Positions 9,157-17,795 of a stretch of DNA of 64,000 nucleotides are shown here, piece by piece. The position numbers and the translations under genes were made by a program. The DNA lies in NCBI GenBank assembly GCA_022571985.1, contig JACZWU010000001.1, positions 467,501-531,500 of the forward strand. Reading direction: 5' to 3'. Positions within the stretch are counted from its first letter, which is position 1. Every line of letters begins with the position of its first letter. Under the pieces are notes generated by a model. That model saw only the letters and a list, made by a program, of their open reading frames with translations. It did no database searches and was not told the DNA's origin. The stretch is from Candidatus Zixiibacteriota bacterium (GTDB lineage Bacteria > Zixibacteria > MSB-5A5 > GN15 > FEB-12).

Positions 9157-10322
9157 CTGACAACTAACTCCTTCTGACGGTTGCATAAAAATTCTGCACC
9201 TTCATTTGTTATACACATATCTTCTTCCAAGCCGACGCAACCGATTCCCGGCAGCATTATTTCAAGCTCCAGAGTGAACACGTTATTTTCCTCAAGCGGC
9301 ATCGCCGGAGTTATGCCATAACGTGCCCATTTGGGACCGAGTATGGCGCCGCCATCGTGGACGCTTCGTCCCAACTGATGCCCCAGAGCATGCTGGTATT
9401 CCGGGTAGCCATGGTCAGTCAATATTTTTCTGGCAATATTGTCTATTTCATAACCCTTCTTACCAGGACGACATTCTTGACCTGTCTCAGTGATGATATC
9501 CCGAACTGTGTTGAAAGCGTCTAATAACTCTGCTGGCGGCGAACTTTCATCTGGGCGATTGAAATAGAGCAGCCTTTGGATATCAGAACAAAACCCCTGA
9601 TAAAGCACGCCAAAATCTATATGCACCAGATCACCCTTATCGATTTTAGCAGCTGTCGGCAGGCCATGACCCGGCTCGGTTTTGTCACCGGCATTAACTA
9701 AAGTATCGAATGAATTCGTGCAGCCTCTCTCTTTAATTTTATTGTCGATAATTGCTGCTACTTCTTTTTCAGTCATACCTATTTTTATTTCGTGACATAT
9801 TTCTTCCCAGACTTCCGCTGCAATTTCCGCTGCTTTCTTGAGCAGATTTATTTCTTCGGGAAGTTTACGGCTGCGGAGTTTTGAAACTATTTCTTCTGCG
9901 GAGATAATTCTGTTATGATAGGGCGTTCCCTCAAGATATTCGCTAACGAGCATGAACATGCCGTGGGTCAGTCCGTCAGCAGCAGAATCGCTGGTCGAAT
10001 AGTTCAAGGCAATCTTTTGTGGATCTTGCTCGGTTATTAAATCAACAAACTGTTCTTTGACACTTTGAGTATAAGTCAGAACTTTGTCGAAACAGCCCGA
10101 ACGGATAAAATTGTCTTTATCGAAATTTCCGACAAGAGCAAGGCTTTGACCACCTGAGGTATAAACAAAAAACGATTGCCAGGTAACACCGTGACCAACC
10201 ACCAGCGATAATACCGGGTCTGCCATCATCGGGGTCTCCCGAACAAAAACAACCCAGATATCGATATCCAACTCCTTGAGCAGTTCTTTAGCCTGATTAA
10301 TTTTTAATTTTTGCAAATTCAT
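9153..10322 (-). CDS. M24-family metallopeptidase (Xaa-Pro aminopeptidase/prolidase-like)
   Basis: A creatinase-type N-terminal domain is followed by the pita-bread M24 domain (from about residue 165: EINLLKKAAEIAAEVWEEI). The dinuclear metal ligands are visible in order: Asp236 in HIDFG, Asp in GFCSDIQR, His in HALGHQLG, Glu in LELEIMLPG and Glu in GLEEDMC. Such enzymes release the N-terminal residue before proline or split X-Pro dipeptides in the cytoplasm, and no signal peptide is seen. The ATG at 10322 is chosen over the in-frame TTG at 10331; neither has a convincing Shine-Dalgarno. The first gene of a two-gene unit with the following lipoprotein (ATGA overlap). Exact peptidase specificity cannot be read from sequence. 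Confidence 0.85.
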   Translation of the reverse strand: MNLQKLKINQAKELLKELDIDIWVVFVRETPMMADPVLSLVVGHGVTWQSFFVYTSGGQSLALVGNFDKDNFIRSGCFDKVLTYTQSVKEQFVDLITEQDPQKIALNYSTSDSAADGLTHGMFMLVSEYLEGTPYHNRIISAEEIVSKLRSRKLPEEINLLKKAAEIAAEVWEEICHEIKIGMTEKEVAAIIDNKIKERGCTNSFDTLVNAGDKTEPGHGLPTAAKIDKGDLVHIDFGVLYQGFCSDIQRLLYFNRPDESSPPAELLDAFNTVRDIITETGQECRPGKKGYEIDNIARKILTDHGYPEYQHALGHQLGRSVHDGGAILGPKWARYGITPAMPLEENNVFTLELEIMLPGIGCVGLEEDMCITNEGAEFLCNRQKELVVR

Positions 10323-10536
10323 AGCGGACAAACTAAGTCAGAAGTTTATAAACTGCAACAACAGAGATAATGGAGGAAAAATTGACTTTAGCGCCTCACT
10401 TGTCCAACGAAGTTCTTGTCTGGCAGTCCCTTACGTGGCTAAATAAATCATAAAGAAAGTGGTTCAATCCGCCGATAATAAAGCTGTTGTTTAATTTGAT
10501 CAAAATTTCATTTTTTTAACTGCGGGAGGTACTCAA

Positions 10537-10989
10537 ATGTACGAAAGTGAATTTCCAATGGGTGTCGATGCCGGTATGATTGAAGCTCTGGGAATGTTTT
10601 TCTGGATCTTTACAGTTGCTATCTACGTTTATCTTTCATACACCCTGTTTGTATGCGCCAAAAAATGTGGCAATGATAGCAACGCCTATTTGGCATTCAT
10701 TCCGATAGTCAATGTTGTTCTACTTTGCCAAATGGCCGGAAAACCTATGTGGTGGTGTTTACTGCTCTTTGTACCGCTGGTCAACATAGTAATCTATACC
10801 ATGATGTGGATCGAAGTTGCCAAGAAATGCGGCCATGGCGCCATCTGGGGATTTTTGGCTATTATCCCTTTCATCAATTTTATCGCTTTCGGTATGCTGG
10901 CCTGGGGTAAAGGCCATGGCGGTGCCGCTGCTCCACCTGCTTATTCAACTGCGCCGGAACAACAGCAGCCACATCAGCCTGTTGGATAA
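10537..10989 (+). CDS. Small integral membrane protein, DUF5684-like
   Basis: 150 residues with four hydrophobic segments: about 17-40 (ALGMFFWIFTVAIYVYLSYT), 51-66, 71-92 (WWCLLLFVPLVNIVIYTMMW) and 103-122 (IWGFLAIIPFINFIAFGMLAW). It ends in a Pro/Gln/Ala-rich cytoplasmic-type tail. The pattern AFIPIVNVVLLCQMAGKPMWWCLLLFVPLVN resembles DUF5684 proteins, some of which are fused to signal peptidase I domains; the function is unknown. A good GGGAGG Shine-Dalgarno precedes the ATG by 7 bases and an intrinsic terminator follows at 11032-11070, so it is likely a monocistronic, well-expressed gene. Confidence 0.72.
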   Translation: MYESEFPMGVDAGMIEALGMFFWIFTVAIYVYLSYTLFVCAKKCGNDSNAYLAFIPIVNVVLLCQMAGKPMWWCLLLFVPLVNIVIYTMMWIEVAKKCGHGAIWGFLAIIPFINFIAFGMLAWGKGHGGAAAPPAYSTAPEQQQPHQPVG

Positions 10990-11031
10990 AATTTAGATTA
11001 AGCTATTAACGATAGGTTGATCAAATTCGAT

Positions 11032-11070
11032 TGCCGGTTGTCTTTTTTTTAAAGGCGACCGGCATTTTTT
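11032..11070 (+). terminator. Intrinsic terminator after the DUF5684-like gene
   Basis: An 11-bp stem (11032-11042 with 11054-11064, two G-U pairs) closes an 11-base T/A loop and is followed by six T residues. It lies 43 bp after the stop codon of the plus-strand gene and just before the end of the convergent lipoprotein gene. Confidence 0.8.
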
Positions 11071-11088
11071 GTAAATTAATAGGGATGA

Positions 11089-11940
11089 TTAGCTTCCCTC
11101 TTTCCTGGCGCCGTCCGCCACAAACGTATCAATAAATTCAAGCCAGCGTTTTTCAATATTATCAACGGGAAGTTTGAATACTTTTTCAAAATCAGCATAT
11201 ATATCGCCGTCTGAGAGATACAGCTCTCGCACTTTTTCAATACCATAAATATAAACTAAGTAATCAACCAGAGAGGCCGCCTCGGCGCTTTGCAGCCGTT
11301 CGCTGTCTACATTGATAGTTGTATCAACTACCAACTCTCTCAAGGGAATAAAAATCCCGGAATCGATATGTTCAAGAGTGAACTGATGATAATTCTGCTG
11401 GGAGCCATCCAGCAGAGCCACAATCCCGTGCCAGAGAAATTTGTGCTTTGGAAATTTGCTTTCCCATTTATACAGCAAATGCTTAACCAGCGGCGGGCCA
11501 TAAAAAGACGGCAGCCAGAAGTGAATAACTGTGCCGTCGGAATATGGAACAGCCTGCCCGGTGACATCGAGAGCGTGCCCTGTACCGGTATAAAAATAAA
11601 AGATTAAGCTGTCAGGCGGAGTCATATTGAGAAATTCACAAGTCCTCCTGCTCAGCGCTGAAAAAACTTTAGTCAGCTCCGGAAATCTTGCCTGATGCAA
11701 ATGATTGGGCGGGTGAATAATAACTACATTGTTCTGCCGGAATTTCTGCCAGCCTTTGTAAGCAGTAAGGTTCTGATAGATATGGGCCGAAGCAGTACTT
11801 GCTGGTATAATAACGTCAGAATTGCCTTCACTTTTCTTATCAGAGCATCCCGCCAGAATCAAAACTATTAACATACTAGCCAGCTTATACTGCTCTGCTA
11901 TTGCAAAATAGTTGCGGGATATTTTTTGGACAGAGCTCAT
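11089..11940 (-). CDS. Lipoprotein resembling a degenerate peptidase-MA (gluzincin) domain
   Basis: 283 residues with an unusually long n-region before the lipobox (MLIVLILAGC, lipid Cys32). The body resembles peptidase-MA-like proteins: a substrate-fold start (FRQNNVVIIHPPN, ARFPELTKVFSALSR, LIFYFYTGTGHALDVTG), then the stretch where HExxH would sit (PLVKHLLYKWES), a WxxEGxA-like piece (FLWHGIVALLDG), and the helical C-terminal part (SLVDYLVYIYGIEKVRELYL, FEKVFKLPVDNIEKRWLEFI). The zinc motif is absent, so it is probably not an active protease. The assignment is by pattern only. No Shine-Dalgarno is evident before the ATG. It is convergent with the previous gene. Confidence 0.6.
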   Translation of the reverse strand: MSSVQKISRNYFAIAEQYKLASMLIVLILAGCSDKKSEGNSDVIIPASTASAHIYQNLTAYKGWQKFRQNNVVIIHPPNHLHQARFPELTKVFSALSRRTCEFLNMTPPDSLIFYFYTGTGHALDVTGQAVPYSDGTVIHFWLPSFYGPPLVKHLLYKWESKFPKHKFLWHGIVALLDGSQQNYHQFTLEHIDSGIFIPLRELVVDTTINVDSERLQSAEAASLVDYLVYIYGIEKVRELYLSDGDIYADFEKVFKLPVDNIEKRWLEFIDTFVADGARKEGS

Positions 11941-12007
11941 TTTGACCGAATATAACCGAACCGCTAAAGAGAGTCAAACTGGGAGCTCGTCTGGCTGGGA
12001 AAAATGC

Positions 12008-12016
12008 CTTGACTTG
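12008..12016 (+). promoter_or_regulatory. CTTGACTTG box, candidate -35 element upstream of the STAS gene
   Basis: The same 9-mer occurs intergenically at 15837 and 28994, each time 40-100 bp before a plus-strand gene. Here the -10 at 17-18 bp spacing (CTGATT/TGATTA) is weak, so only the shared -35-like box is supported. Confidence 0.35.
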
Positions 12017-12108
12017 ATTGGTGAATTTGGGCTGATTAACGAATTGGATAGAAACAAGTTAGGACTAATTCCGTAAATAACTCTAAACAGTTTTGGAGGA
12101 AAATAGCG

Positions 12109-12450
12109 ATGAAACTTAGCGACCGTATTGAAAATGGCATAGTCATAATGGAGCCGAAGGGGAAGATAATGGGCGGCCCTGATGCAACATTGCTTCATGA
12201 CAAATTGCATGAGTATCTTGAAAACGAACATCGTCAGATAGTCATTGATCTCTCAAAAGTAGAATGGATGAATTCTACCGGACTGGGGATTCTCATTTCC
12301 GGTTACACCTCACTTAAAAATCACAACGGCGCCCTCAAGCTGGCCAATGTGACTGATAAGATCCAGTCTCTTTTGACTATCACAAAACTTATAACGGTTT
12401 TTGACACCTATGACTCAGTTGAAGATGCTATAGCATCATTTTCGAATTAG
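12109..12450 (+). CDS. STAS-domain anti-sigma-factor antagonist (SpoIIAA/RsbV-like)
   Basis: 113 residues forming one STAS domain: ENGIVIMEPKGKI, then QIVIDLSKVEWMNSTGLGIL, with the phospho-acceptor at Ser56 (MNSTGLG) conserved. In partner switching the unphosphorylated form binds the serine kinase encoded next and frees its target; the kinase inactivates it by phosphorylating this serine, and a PP2C phosphatase restores it. Both partners follow immediately (kinase at 12531, SpoIIE phosphatase at 12978). The Shine-Dalgarno is TGGAGGA, about 10 bases before the ATG. It is cytoplasmic. No cognate sigma factor is in the window. Confidence 0.9.
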   Translation: MKLSDRIENGIVIMEPKGKIMGGPDATLLHDKLHEYLENEHRQIVIDLSKVEWMNSTGLGILISGYTSLKNHNGALKLANVTDKIQSLLTITKLITVFDTYDSVEDAIASFSN

Positions 12451-12491
12451 CTTTATAAATAAGATAACTCACCTCAACCCTGACATAAACT

Positions 12492-12511
12492 GCAGAATCC
12501 ACAAATTCTGC
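12492..12511 (+). other. Hairpin just upstream of the serine-kinase ribosome-binding site
   Basis: A 7-bp perfect stem, GCAGAAT (12492-12498) with ATTCTGC (12505-12511), and a 6-base loop. It ends 4 bases before the GGGAG Shine-Dalgarno of the kinase gene. There is no T-run, so it is not a terminator. It could shield the RBS, stabilise processed mRNA, or be incidental. Confidence 0.4.
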
Positions 12512-12530
12512 TTTCGGGAGACCTCTTTGC

Positions 12531-12953
12531 ATGCAAAAACCTGTTATAAACGGTAACCGTATTTCAATTCCATCGACTCAGGAATACCTGCCGGATGTTG
12601 ATATTTTCATTGAGGGAATACTACGCGGTTACGGTATCAATGAATCAATCATCGCTGACATAGCTATCTCTGTATCAGAACTCGTAAATAATGCCATAGA
12701 CCACGGCAACAAGAAGAATGAAGAAAAACGAGTGACAGTAACCATAGAAAAAAATTCTGAAGCGGTATCATTAATAGTAACCGATGAAGGAGGAGGATTT
12801 AATCCTAACGAGCTTGCTGACCCTCTGGCCGAGGAGAATCTGCTTAAAGAAGTAGGACGCGGAATTTTTATCGTACGTTCGCTGATGGATAACGTCGATA
12901 TAGCGCCTTCTGAAAACGGCACCAAAGTAACCTTCACCAGAGCTCTTAAATAA
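12531..12953 (+). CDS. Anti-sigma-factor serine kinase, SpoIIAB/RsbW-like GHKL ATPase
   Basis: 140 residues with the GHKL ATP-binding signatures in order: N box SELVNNAIDHGNK, G1 box VTDEGGGFNP, and G2 box GRGIFIVRSLMD, ending with the TKVTFTR strand. This is the short kinase class that phosphorylates a STAS antagonist and sequesters a sigma factor or other target. It sits between its likely substrate (STAS, 12109) and a membrane phosphatase (12978), 24 bp before the latter. The GGGAG Shine-Dalgarno lies about 10 bases upstream, right after a small hairpin. The final output (sigma factor or other) cannot be identified here. Confidence 0.9.
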   Translation: MQKPVINGNRISIPSTQEYLPDVDIFIEGILRGYGINESIIADIAISVSELVNNAIDHGNKKNEEKRVTVTIEKNSEAVSLIVTDEGGGFNPNELADPLAEENLLKEVGRGIFIVRSLMDNVDIAPSENGTKVTFTRALK

Positions 12954-12977
12954 AGGCCGCACTATCGGACCTGACTA

Positions 12978-15227
12978 ATGAGCTTTAACCTTTTTAATAC
13001 CATCCTCTTGTTCGTCTCAAGCGGATTTCTTATATTTCTTTCACTAACGGTAATACGTGACAATCTACGCAGCAGACTAAACCAGGTAACAGGTGCAATG
13101 CTGTTTTTTGCCGGACTTGGGCCTCTGTTCTTGGCGCTTGGACAGGTAATAAATCTTTCGACGCCGGTTTATCTGAATTTCGAAGATATTCCGGTATACA
13201 ACTTAAACAGAATTTGGGAAGTTTTCTTCCCACTGCTGTTGCTTTTTGCCTGGACATACCCGGAAGACAAGCTCAGATATTTCCGCTATCGCTGGATCAA
13301 GTATGCCATTTTCATTCCCCCGTTCATTCATATTTTAGTTTTAATCTATTACGATTCGATCGTGCTGTTTCTTAAATTCTTTGAAGCAGCGGGCACCAGC
13401 GAAGGCCTCAGCAGTTTGATTTTGAAGCCATTGGCGACGATCTTTTCATGGCTTCTCATTTTGTTCAGCATAGTCAGAACATATCATGCCGAAATATTTT
13501 ACTTTGCATATATTTTCTATGTCGGACTGGCCGTTTACAACCTGAAAACCAGCCTTGAGCATTTAACAAGCGCCAGTTTGCGAACTCAGGCTAGCGTAGT
13601 ATTACGCGGCTTGATGTTGTCATTGAGTATACTTGCCCTGACTCTAATCGGGTTTGAGTTTCTTACTGCAGATTATGCTGACAGTCTGTTTACAGTCGGA
13701 ATAATATTGTCCACCCTGGTTGGCTCCGTAACTGTCGCCTATACCATTATACGTTATCAGTTCTTAAACGTGCGATTAGTATTGAGGCAGTCGTTTGTTT
13801 ATACTATATCATATTCTATTCTGGTCGGTACTTTTGTCGTCCTTATCATAAAATCGCGCGAGATAGTCGAACCTCTGTTTGGCCAGCAGACCGAAATCTT
13901 CGGTTACATATTTATTGTTGTCCTGCTTCTTCTTTTTTTACCGCTGGGCAACTGGATTGATAATCTGATACAATCAATTTTTATAAGAAATCGTACTGAT
14001 TATCGCAATGTACTGGAAAGATTTTCAAGGCAAATTATTTCTGTTCTGGACCCCAAACAGCTCCGGGAAATCATACGCGAAACAATGCAGACCGCCCTGC
14101 TGGTAGATACTGTTTATTTTGTTATGTTCGATGATAGTGTAGAAGAGTACGTACTGCTGCCAAATGAAAGATTTTCTAAGAAGGTGATTCTCGCCCGTGA
14201 CGACCATATGCTTTCGGCCGTAAATACTCTTACTGGCCCCGAATACCTTCACACTCTTGGCAATTACGGCTACGATGTACAGCTTTCAAGGGAGTTGGAC
14301 GAAAGAAATGTCCGCTTGATTCTACCGATGAAAGAAGGCGAGCATCTGCTTGGATTTCTGGGACTGACCGATAAAGCCGCCGGCTACAGATATACCTCCG
14401 AAGATTTTAATCTCCTGAGAGTCCTTTCTAATCAAATGGTAACCGCACTCATTAACGCCAGGCTTTACGTAGAATCAATCGAGAGATTAAAACTTCAGGA
14501 AGAAGTCTCGATGGCGCGGCAGATTCAGCTGGAACTGCTTCCCTCCGCGCCGCCGATATTTGACAACTTCAAGATTTCCGTTCACTCGGAGCCATCGCGG
14601 ACTATCGGAGGAGATTTCTATGATTTTATACACTTGAAAGACAGCCGGCTGGGTATTGTCATCGCTGACGCCTCCGGAAAGGGAATGCCGGCGGCATTAA
14701 TGATTGCACAGATACAAGCGATGATAAGAAGCGAAGTTAATAATAATATCCCCATAGCGCAGATGCTCAAGAATATTAACGAGCAGATGACGGCCTCCAC
14801 TTCACCTGAAAAGTTCGTTACTTTATTTTATGGTGAGCTTAATCCCAAGACAGGCGAATTTATATATTCCAATGCCGGACACAATTATCCGGTCATCGTC
14901 AGAGCTGACAAACAAATTGAGCATCTAAAAACAGGCGGAACTGTCATAGGGGCGATCCCTGATCTGGAATTCCAATCGGCTTCAGTCAGGCTGGGTCCGA
15001 ACGATTTGCTGTTCTTATTTACAGATGGCCTTTCAGAAGCCCAGGATGAAAACGAAGTAGAGTATGGCGAGGAGCGTATCAAAAATATGCTTTGCGAACA
15101 ATTGCATCATGACCCCGAAAATCTGATAGGCAACTTAATAAAAGATGTACGCGCTTTTGATCCAACCAGCCCGCCCCGTGACGATACTACCATAATCGCC
15201 TTGAAAATGAATCATCTGAACCGATGA
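12978..15227 (+). CDS. Membrane-bound GAF-SpoIIE (RsbU-like) PP2C serine phosphatase
   Basis: 749 residues. The N-terminal 330 or so contain about eight hydrophobic segments (such as LFNTILLFVSSGFLIFLSLTV, VVLLLLFLPLGNWI), resembling histidine-kinase 7TM-type sensors. A GAF domain follows (about 350-505, from NVLERFSRQII), then the linker SMARQIQLELLPSAPP typical of RsbU-type enzymes. The SpoIIE PP2C domain shows the metal-binding motifs GGDFYD, ADASGKG, FTDGLSEA and PRDDTT. It should dephosphorylate the STAS protein encoded 0.9 kb upstream, coupling an envelope or cytoplasmic signal to partner switching. The stop overlaps the start of the Nudix gene (ATGA). Confidence 0.92.
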   Translation: MSFNLFNTILLFVSSGFLIFLSLTVIRDNLRSRLNQVTGAMLFFAGLGPLFLALGQVINLSTPVYLNFEDIPVYNLNRIWEVFFPLLLLFAWTYPEDKLRYFRYRWIKYAIFIPPFIHILVLIYYDSIVLFLKFFEAAGTSEGLSSLILKPLATIFSWLLILFSIVRTYHAEIFYFAYIFYVGLAVYNLKTSLEHLTSASLRTQASVVLRGLMLSLSILALTLIGFEFLTADYADSLFTVGIILSTLVGSVTVAYTIIRYQFLNVRLVLRQSFVYTISYSILVGTFVVLIIKSREIVEPLFGQQTEIFGYIFIVVLLLLFLPLGNWIDNLIQSIFIRNRTDYRNVLERFSRQIISVLDPKQLREIIRETMQTALLVDTVYFVMFDDSVEEYVLLPNERFSKKVILARDDHMLSAVNTLTGPEYLHTLGNYGYDVQLSRELDERNVRLILPMKEGEHLLGFLGLTDKAAGYRYTSEDFNLLRVLSNQMVTALINARLYVESIERLKLQEEVSMARQIQLELLPSAPPIFDNFKISVHSEPSRTIGGDFYDFIHLKDSRLGIVIADASGKGMPAALMIAQIQAMIRSEVNNNIPIAQMLKNINEQMTASTSPEKFVTLFYGELNPKTGEFIYSNAGHNYPVIVRADKQIEHLKTGGTVIGAIPDLEFQSASVRLGPNDLLFLFTDGLSEAQDENEVEYGEERIKNMLCEQLHHDPENLIGNLIKDVRAFDPTSPPRDDTTIIALKMNHLNR

Positions 15228-15790
15228 ATAATTCAAAGACAATCAAAGAATTTGACGCAGCCAAACTTTTCGCCAGAAAAAAACAATTTGGCGGATACAA
15301 CTTCTGCCCTTTCTGCGCAGCTGAACTCGTAAAAGAACATCTGGACGGACATGACAGACTTACCTGCAGCAACCCAGACTGTGATTTTGTCCATTATCAT
15401 AATCCGGTACCTGCTGCCGGCGCCATTGTTATAAAAAACGGTAATATTTTACTGGTTAAAAGAGCACATCCGCCCCGCCTTGACTGGTGGTGCATCCCGG
15501 CCGGCTTCATGGAATGGAAGGAACACCCGCGGGATACTGCTGTCAGGGAAGTGAAAGAAGAGACAGGGCTGATAATCAAACTTAATTCTCTCTTTGACCT
15601 CTATTCCGGAGATGACGACCCGCGCACCAACGCAATCCTGGTATTGTACTTGGCCCAAGAGATCGGCGGCAGACTACAAGCCTCTGATGATGCCAGCGAA
15701 GTGCGCTACTTTGCTCCTGACGAAATGCCGAAAGAGCTGGCTTTCGCTTCGCATAACCAGGCCGTTTCTGATTATTTTTCCAACCGTTAG
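15224..15790 (+). CDS. Nudix hydrolase with N-terminal zinc ribbon
   Basis: 188 residues. A four-cysteine zinc ribbon (FCPFCAAEL near 28-36, then LTCSNPDCDFVHYHNP) precedes a Nudix domain. The Nudix box is complete: G(x5)E(x7)REVKEETGL, beginning GFMEWKEHPRDTAVREV. The zinc ribbon and HNPVPAAGAIVI junction resemble NudC-like pyrophosphatases, but the protein is shorter than NudC (about 260), so the substrate (NADH, ADP-ribose or other nucleoside diphosphate derivative) is uncertain. It starts inside the stop of the SpoIIE gene (ATGA), implying translational coupling to the partner-switching operon. Confidence 0.85.
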   Translation: MNNSKTIKEFDAAKLFARKKQFGGYNFCPFCAAELVKEHLDGHDRLTCSNPDCDFVHYHNPVPAAGAIVIKNGNILLVKRAHPPRLDWWCIPAGFMEWKEHPRDTAVREVKEETGLIIKLNSLFDLYSGDDDPRTNAILVLYLAQEIGGRLQASDDASEVRYFAPDEMPKELAFASHNQAVSDYFSNR

Positions 15791-15836
15791 TATTTTTAGT
15801 TCGTCCACTCTCATAGCTGCTTGTATAAAACACAAA

Positions 15837-15866
15837 CTTGACTTGTTGAGCCCTCGCCTGTTTTAT
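15837..15866 (+). promoter_or_regulatory. Candidate promoter with CTTGACTTG -35 before the bactofilin-like/barrel gene
   Basis: TTGACT (15838-15843), a 17-base spacer, then TTTTAT (15861-15866). The -10 is mediocre and the leader to the ATG at 15882 would be very short, so this could instead serve the internal ATG at 15897. Confidence 0.4.
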
Positions 15867-15881
15867 GGCAGGGTGCTTATA

Positions 15882-17633
15882 ATGACTGAAAAACTTATGA
15901 AAACATTTCTAATACTAATACTGGCCGTGCTGGTGCTTTCAATCTTTCCGGCCGATTCTTTGGCGCAGTACCAAGATTATCAGAAACAGAATGCGAAAGC
16001 TGCGTATTTCTCTGTCTCGATTAACAATCAGACCGGCTGGCTTCTTTTGACTGTCTACGGAGAAAAAACCAGCAGTTTCAAAGCACCTATAACAAATATC
16101 AAGATATCAGCTGAACGGGTAGAGCTGGCTGCTGATATTAGCTTTGAACGCGAAGGTCTTGCGTACCAGGGTGTCATTTATAAATATGATGAGATTTCCG
16201 CAACTGATATTAGAGAGAGTACAGATTCTGTAACAATAATGTTCTATAAACTTTCCGGTGCTAATTCAAAACTTTCCAGAACAAGAAGAGGCAATATATT
16301 TTCATTCTCAAAGACTATAACGGTCGAACATGATGCTTTCGTAAGAGGCGCGGTACTTTCTATTTTAGGAGACATAAATATTAACGGCGAAGTAAATAAA
16401 GATATTATCTCCCTTTTTGGAAATATTCATCTGACCAAAGGCGCCGTTGCCAGAGGTGATATTGCCTCGGTCACAGGCATAATTGAAATAGAAGAACAGG
16501 CTTCTATCTATGGCGAAGTTTACTCTGGTACCGAAGAAATTGATTCGCGCCGGTTTAAATTCTATCGCGGACATGAATTCAGCCAGGGATTAATGCTTAA
16601 CTATAACAGAGTAGACGGCTTGTTATTGGGCGGCAAGTTCGGCTTTGAGCACAAAGACTCGCTGACTCCTGCTGTCAAAACCGGTCTTGGTTACGCTTTT
16701 GAATCTAAAAGGATGAGATACTTTTTTGAAGCCGAACAATATATCTGGAAAAAGCAGCTCTTGAAAATCGGTGGCCGCTTTTACAGAAAACTTTCTTCAG
16801 AGGATAACTGGCTTTTGGGCAATGTTGAAAATACTGTTTTTGCGCTGATAGCCGTGGAGGATTTCAAAGACTATTACGAATCAGAAGGAGCCGGCGGCTG
16901 GATTAAAATGTCGCCGGCCAAAAACCTTTTATTAACAATTAGCTACGATAGCTATGACAGCCGCTGGTTTAAATCACAGAAGAACCTGTGGTCGTTGTTT
17001 GGTGGCAGCAAACTTTTCAGAGAAAACTTCAGCAGTATTGAACCGTCCTATAGGGCCGTGGGAATTGCCGAGATAGATTCTAACCATAACGCTGAAGTTG
17101 CACTTGAAATTTCGTACGATAACCGGCTTAAGGACGACGACAATATCTTGTCGGGCTGGAAATTTTTAGGGAATTTCCAATGGTCAGCCGATCGCTTTTC
17201 ATCTGACTTTGACTACCGCAGATATGCTCTTCAGGTCATTCGATATCAGAAAGTTAACAGAATTTCTTCAGTCCGCCTGAGAGCAGTTCATGGCAATAGC
17301 AATGGCAATCTGCCTATGTACAAGCGGTATTTCCTGGGAGGACTGGGCTCCCTGCCGGGCTATAACCATAAAGAAATGATTGGCAGTCGCTTCTGGATGC
17401 TCAATTCTGAGTACCGGGTAGGGCCCACCAAGCAGCATTTTTCGTATCTGCTCTTTATGTGGGATGTCGGACAGATTGCCAATGACAGCAAATTGGACGA
17501 CCAGTCGGAGATCAAACACAGCGTCGGTTTAGGTTTGGATTTCAGCGGCTTGAGAGTGAATTTTAGCAAGCGCTTAGATGGCCAGGCAGACCGAAATATC
17601 AAAATTCATGTAAGATTTTCGTCTTCGTTTTAG
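15882..17633 (+). CDS. Outer-membrane Omp85/D15-like beta-barrel with bactofilin-like N-terminal region
   Basis: The frame opens inside the Nudix gene, but the ATG at 15882 (AGGG upstream) begins a signal peptide (MKTFLILILAVLVLSIFPADSLA), so the product is about 583 residues. Residues about 150-210 are short beta-helix rungs typical of bactofilins (GAVLSILGDININGEV, ISLFGNIHLTKGAVARGDIASVTG, IEIEEQASIYGEV). The remainder is a beta-barrel of alternating strands; RYFLGGLGSLPGY resembles the lid-loop G-G-x-x-S-L-x-G-Y motif of Omp85/TpsB barrels, and the last strand ends NIKIHVRFSSSF with a terminal Phe. No POTRA domain is recognised. Location is the outer membrane; the role is unknown (secretion, assembly or anchoring). 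Confidence 0.72.
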   Translation: MTEKLMKTFLILILAVLVLSIFPADSLAQYQDYQKQNAKAAYFSVSINNQTGWLLLTVYGEKTSSFKAPITNIKISAERVELAADISFEREGLAYQGVIYKYDEISATDIRESTDSVTIMFYKLSGANSKLSRTRRGNIFSFSKTITVEHDAFVRGAVLSILGDININGEVNKDIISLFGNIHLTKGAVARGDIASVTGIIEIEEQASIYGEVYSGTEEIDSRRFKFYRGHEFSQGLMLNYNRVDGLLLGGKFGFEHKDSLTPAVKTGLGYAFESKRMRYFFEAEQYIWKKQLLKIGGRFYRKLSSEDNWLLGNVENTVFALIAVEDFKDYYESEGAGGWIKMSPAKNLLLTISYDSYDSRWFKSQKNLWSLFGGSKLFRENFSSIEPSYRAVGIAEIDSNHNAEVALEISYDNRLKDDDNILSGWKFLGNFQWSADRFSSDFDYRRYALQVIRYQKVNRISSVRLRAVHGNSNGNLPMYKRYFLGGLGSLPGYNHKEMIGSRFWMLNSEYRVGPTKQHFSYLLFMWDVGQIANDSKLDDQSEIKHSVGLGLDFSGLRVNFSKRLDGQADRNIKIHVRFSSSF

Positions 17634-17795
17634 CGGCGCCTATGTGAGTGTTCTGCAACAAGTTAACTGGCTGACCATAGTCGCTGTAACAAAATGAAAC
17701 AGTTTGACCCTGTTTCTTTCCTTTATTCCCAGCAGCCCCATAAAACTAAGAAAAAGGGGGCAATACGCCGATAATTTAACAGAATGAATTCATAG

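Noticed and set aside
10372-10457. 27-codon frame beginning ATGGAGG in the spacer upstream of the DUF5684-like gene, with an apparent TGGAGG Shine-Dalgarno for an internal TTG.
   Set aside because: No promoter or terminator, and the purine run is part of the putative start itself; chance frame more likely.
15594-15881. Extended N-terminus of the bactofilin-like/barrel protein.
   Set aside because: It overlaps the Nudix gene in another frame, and the signal peptide begins at the later ATG.
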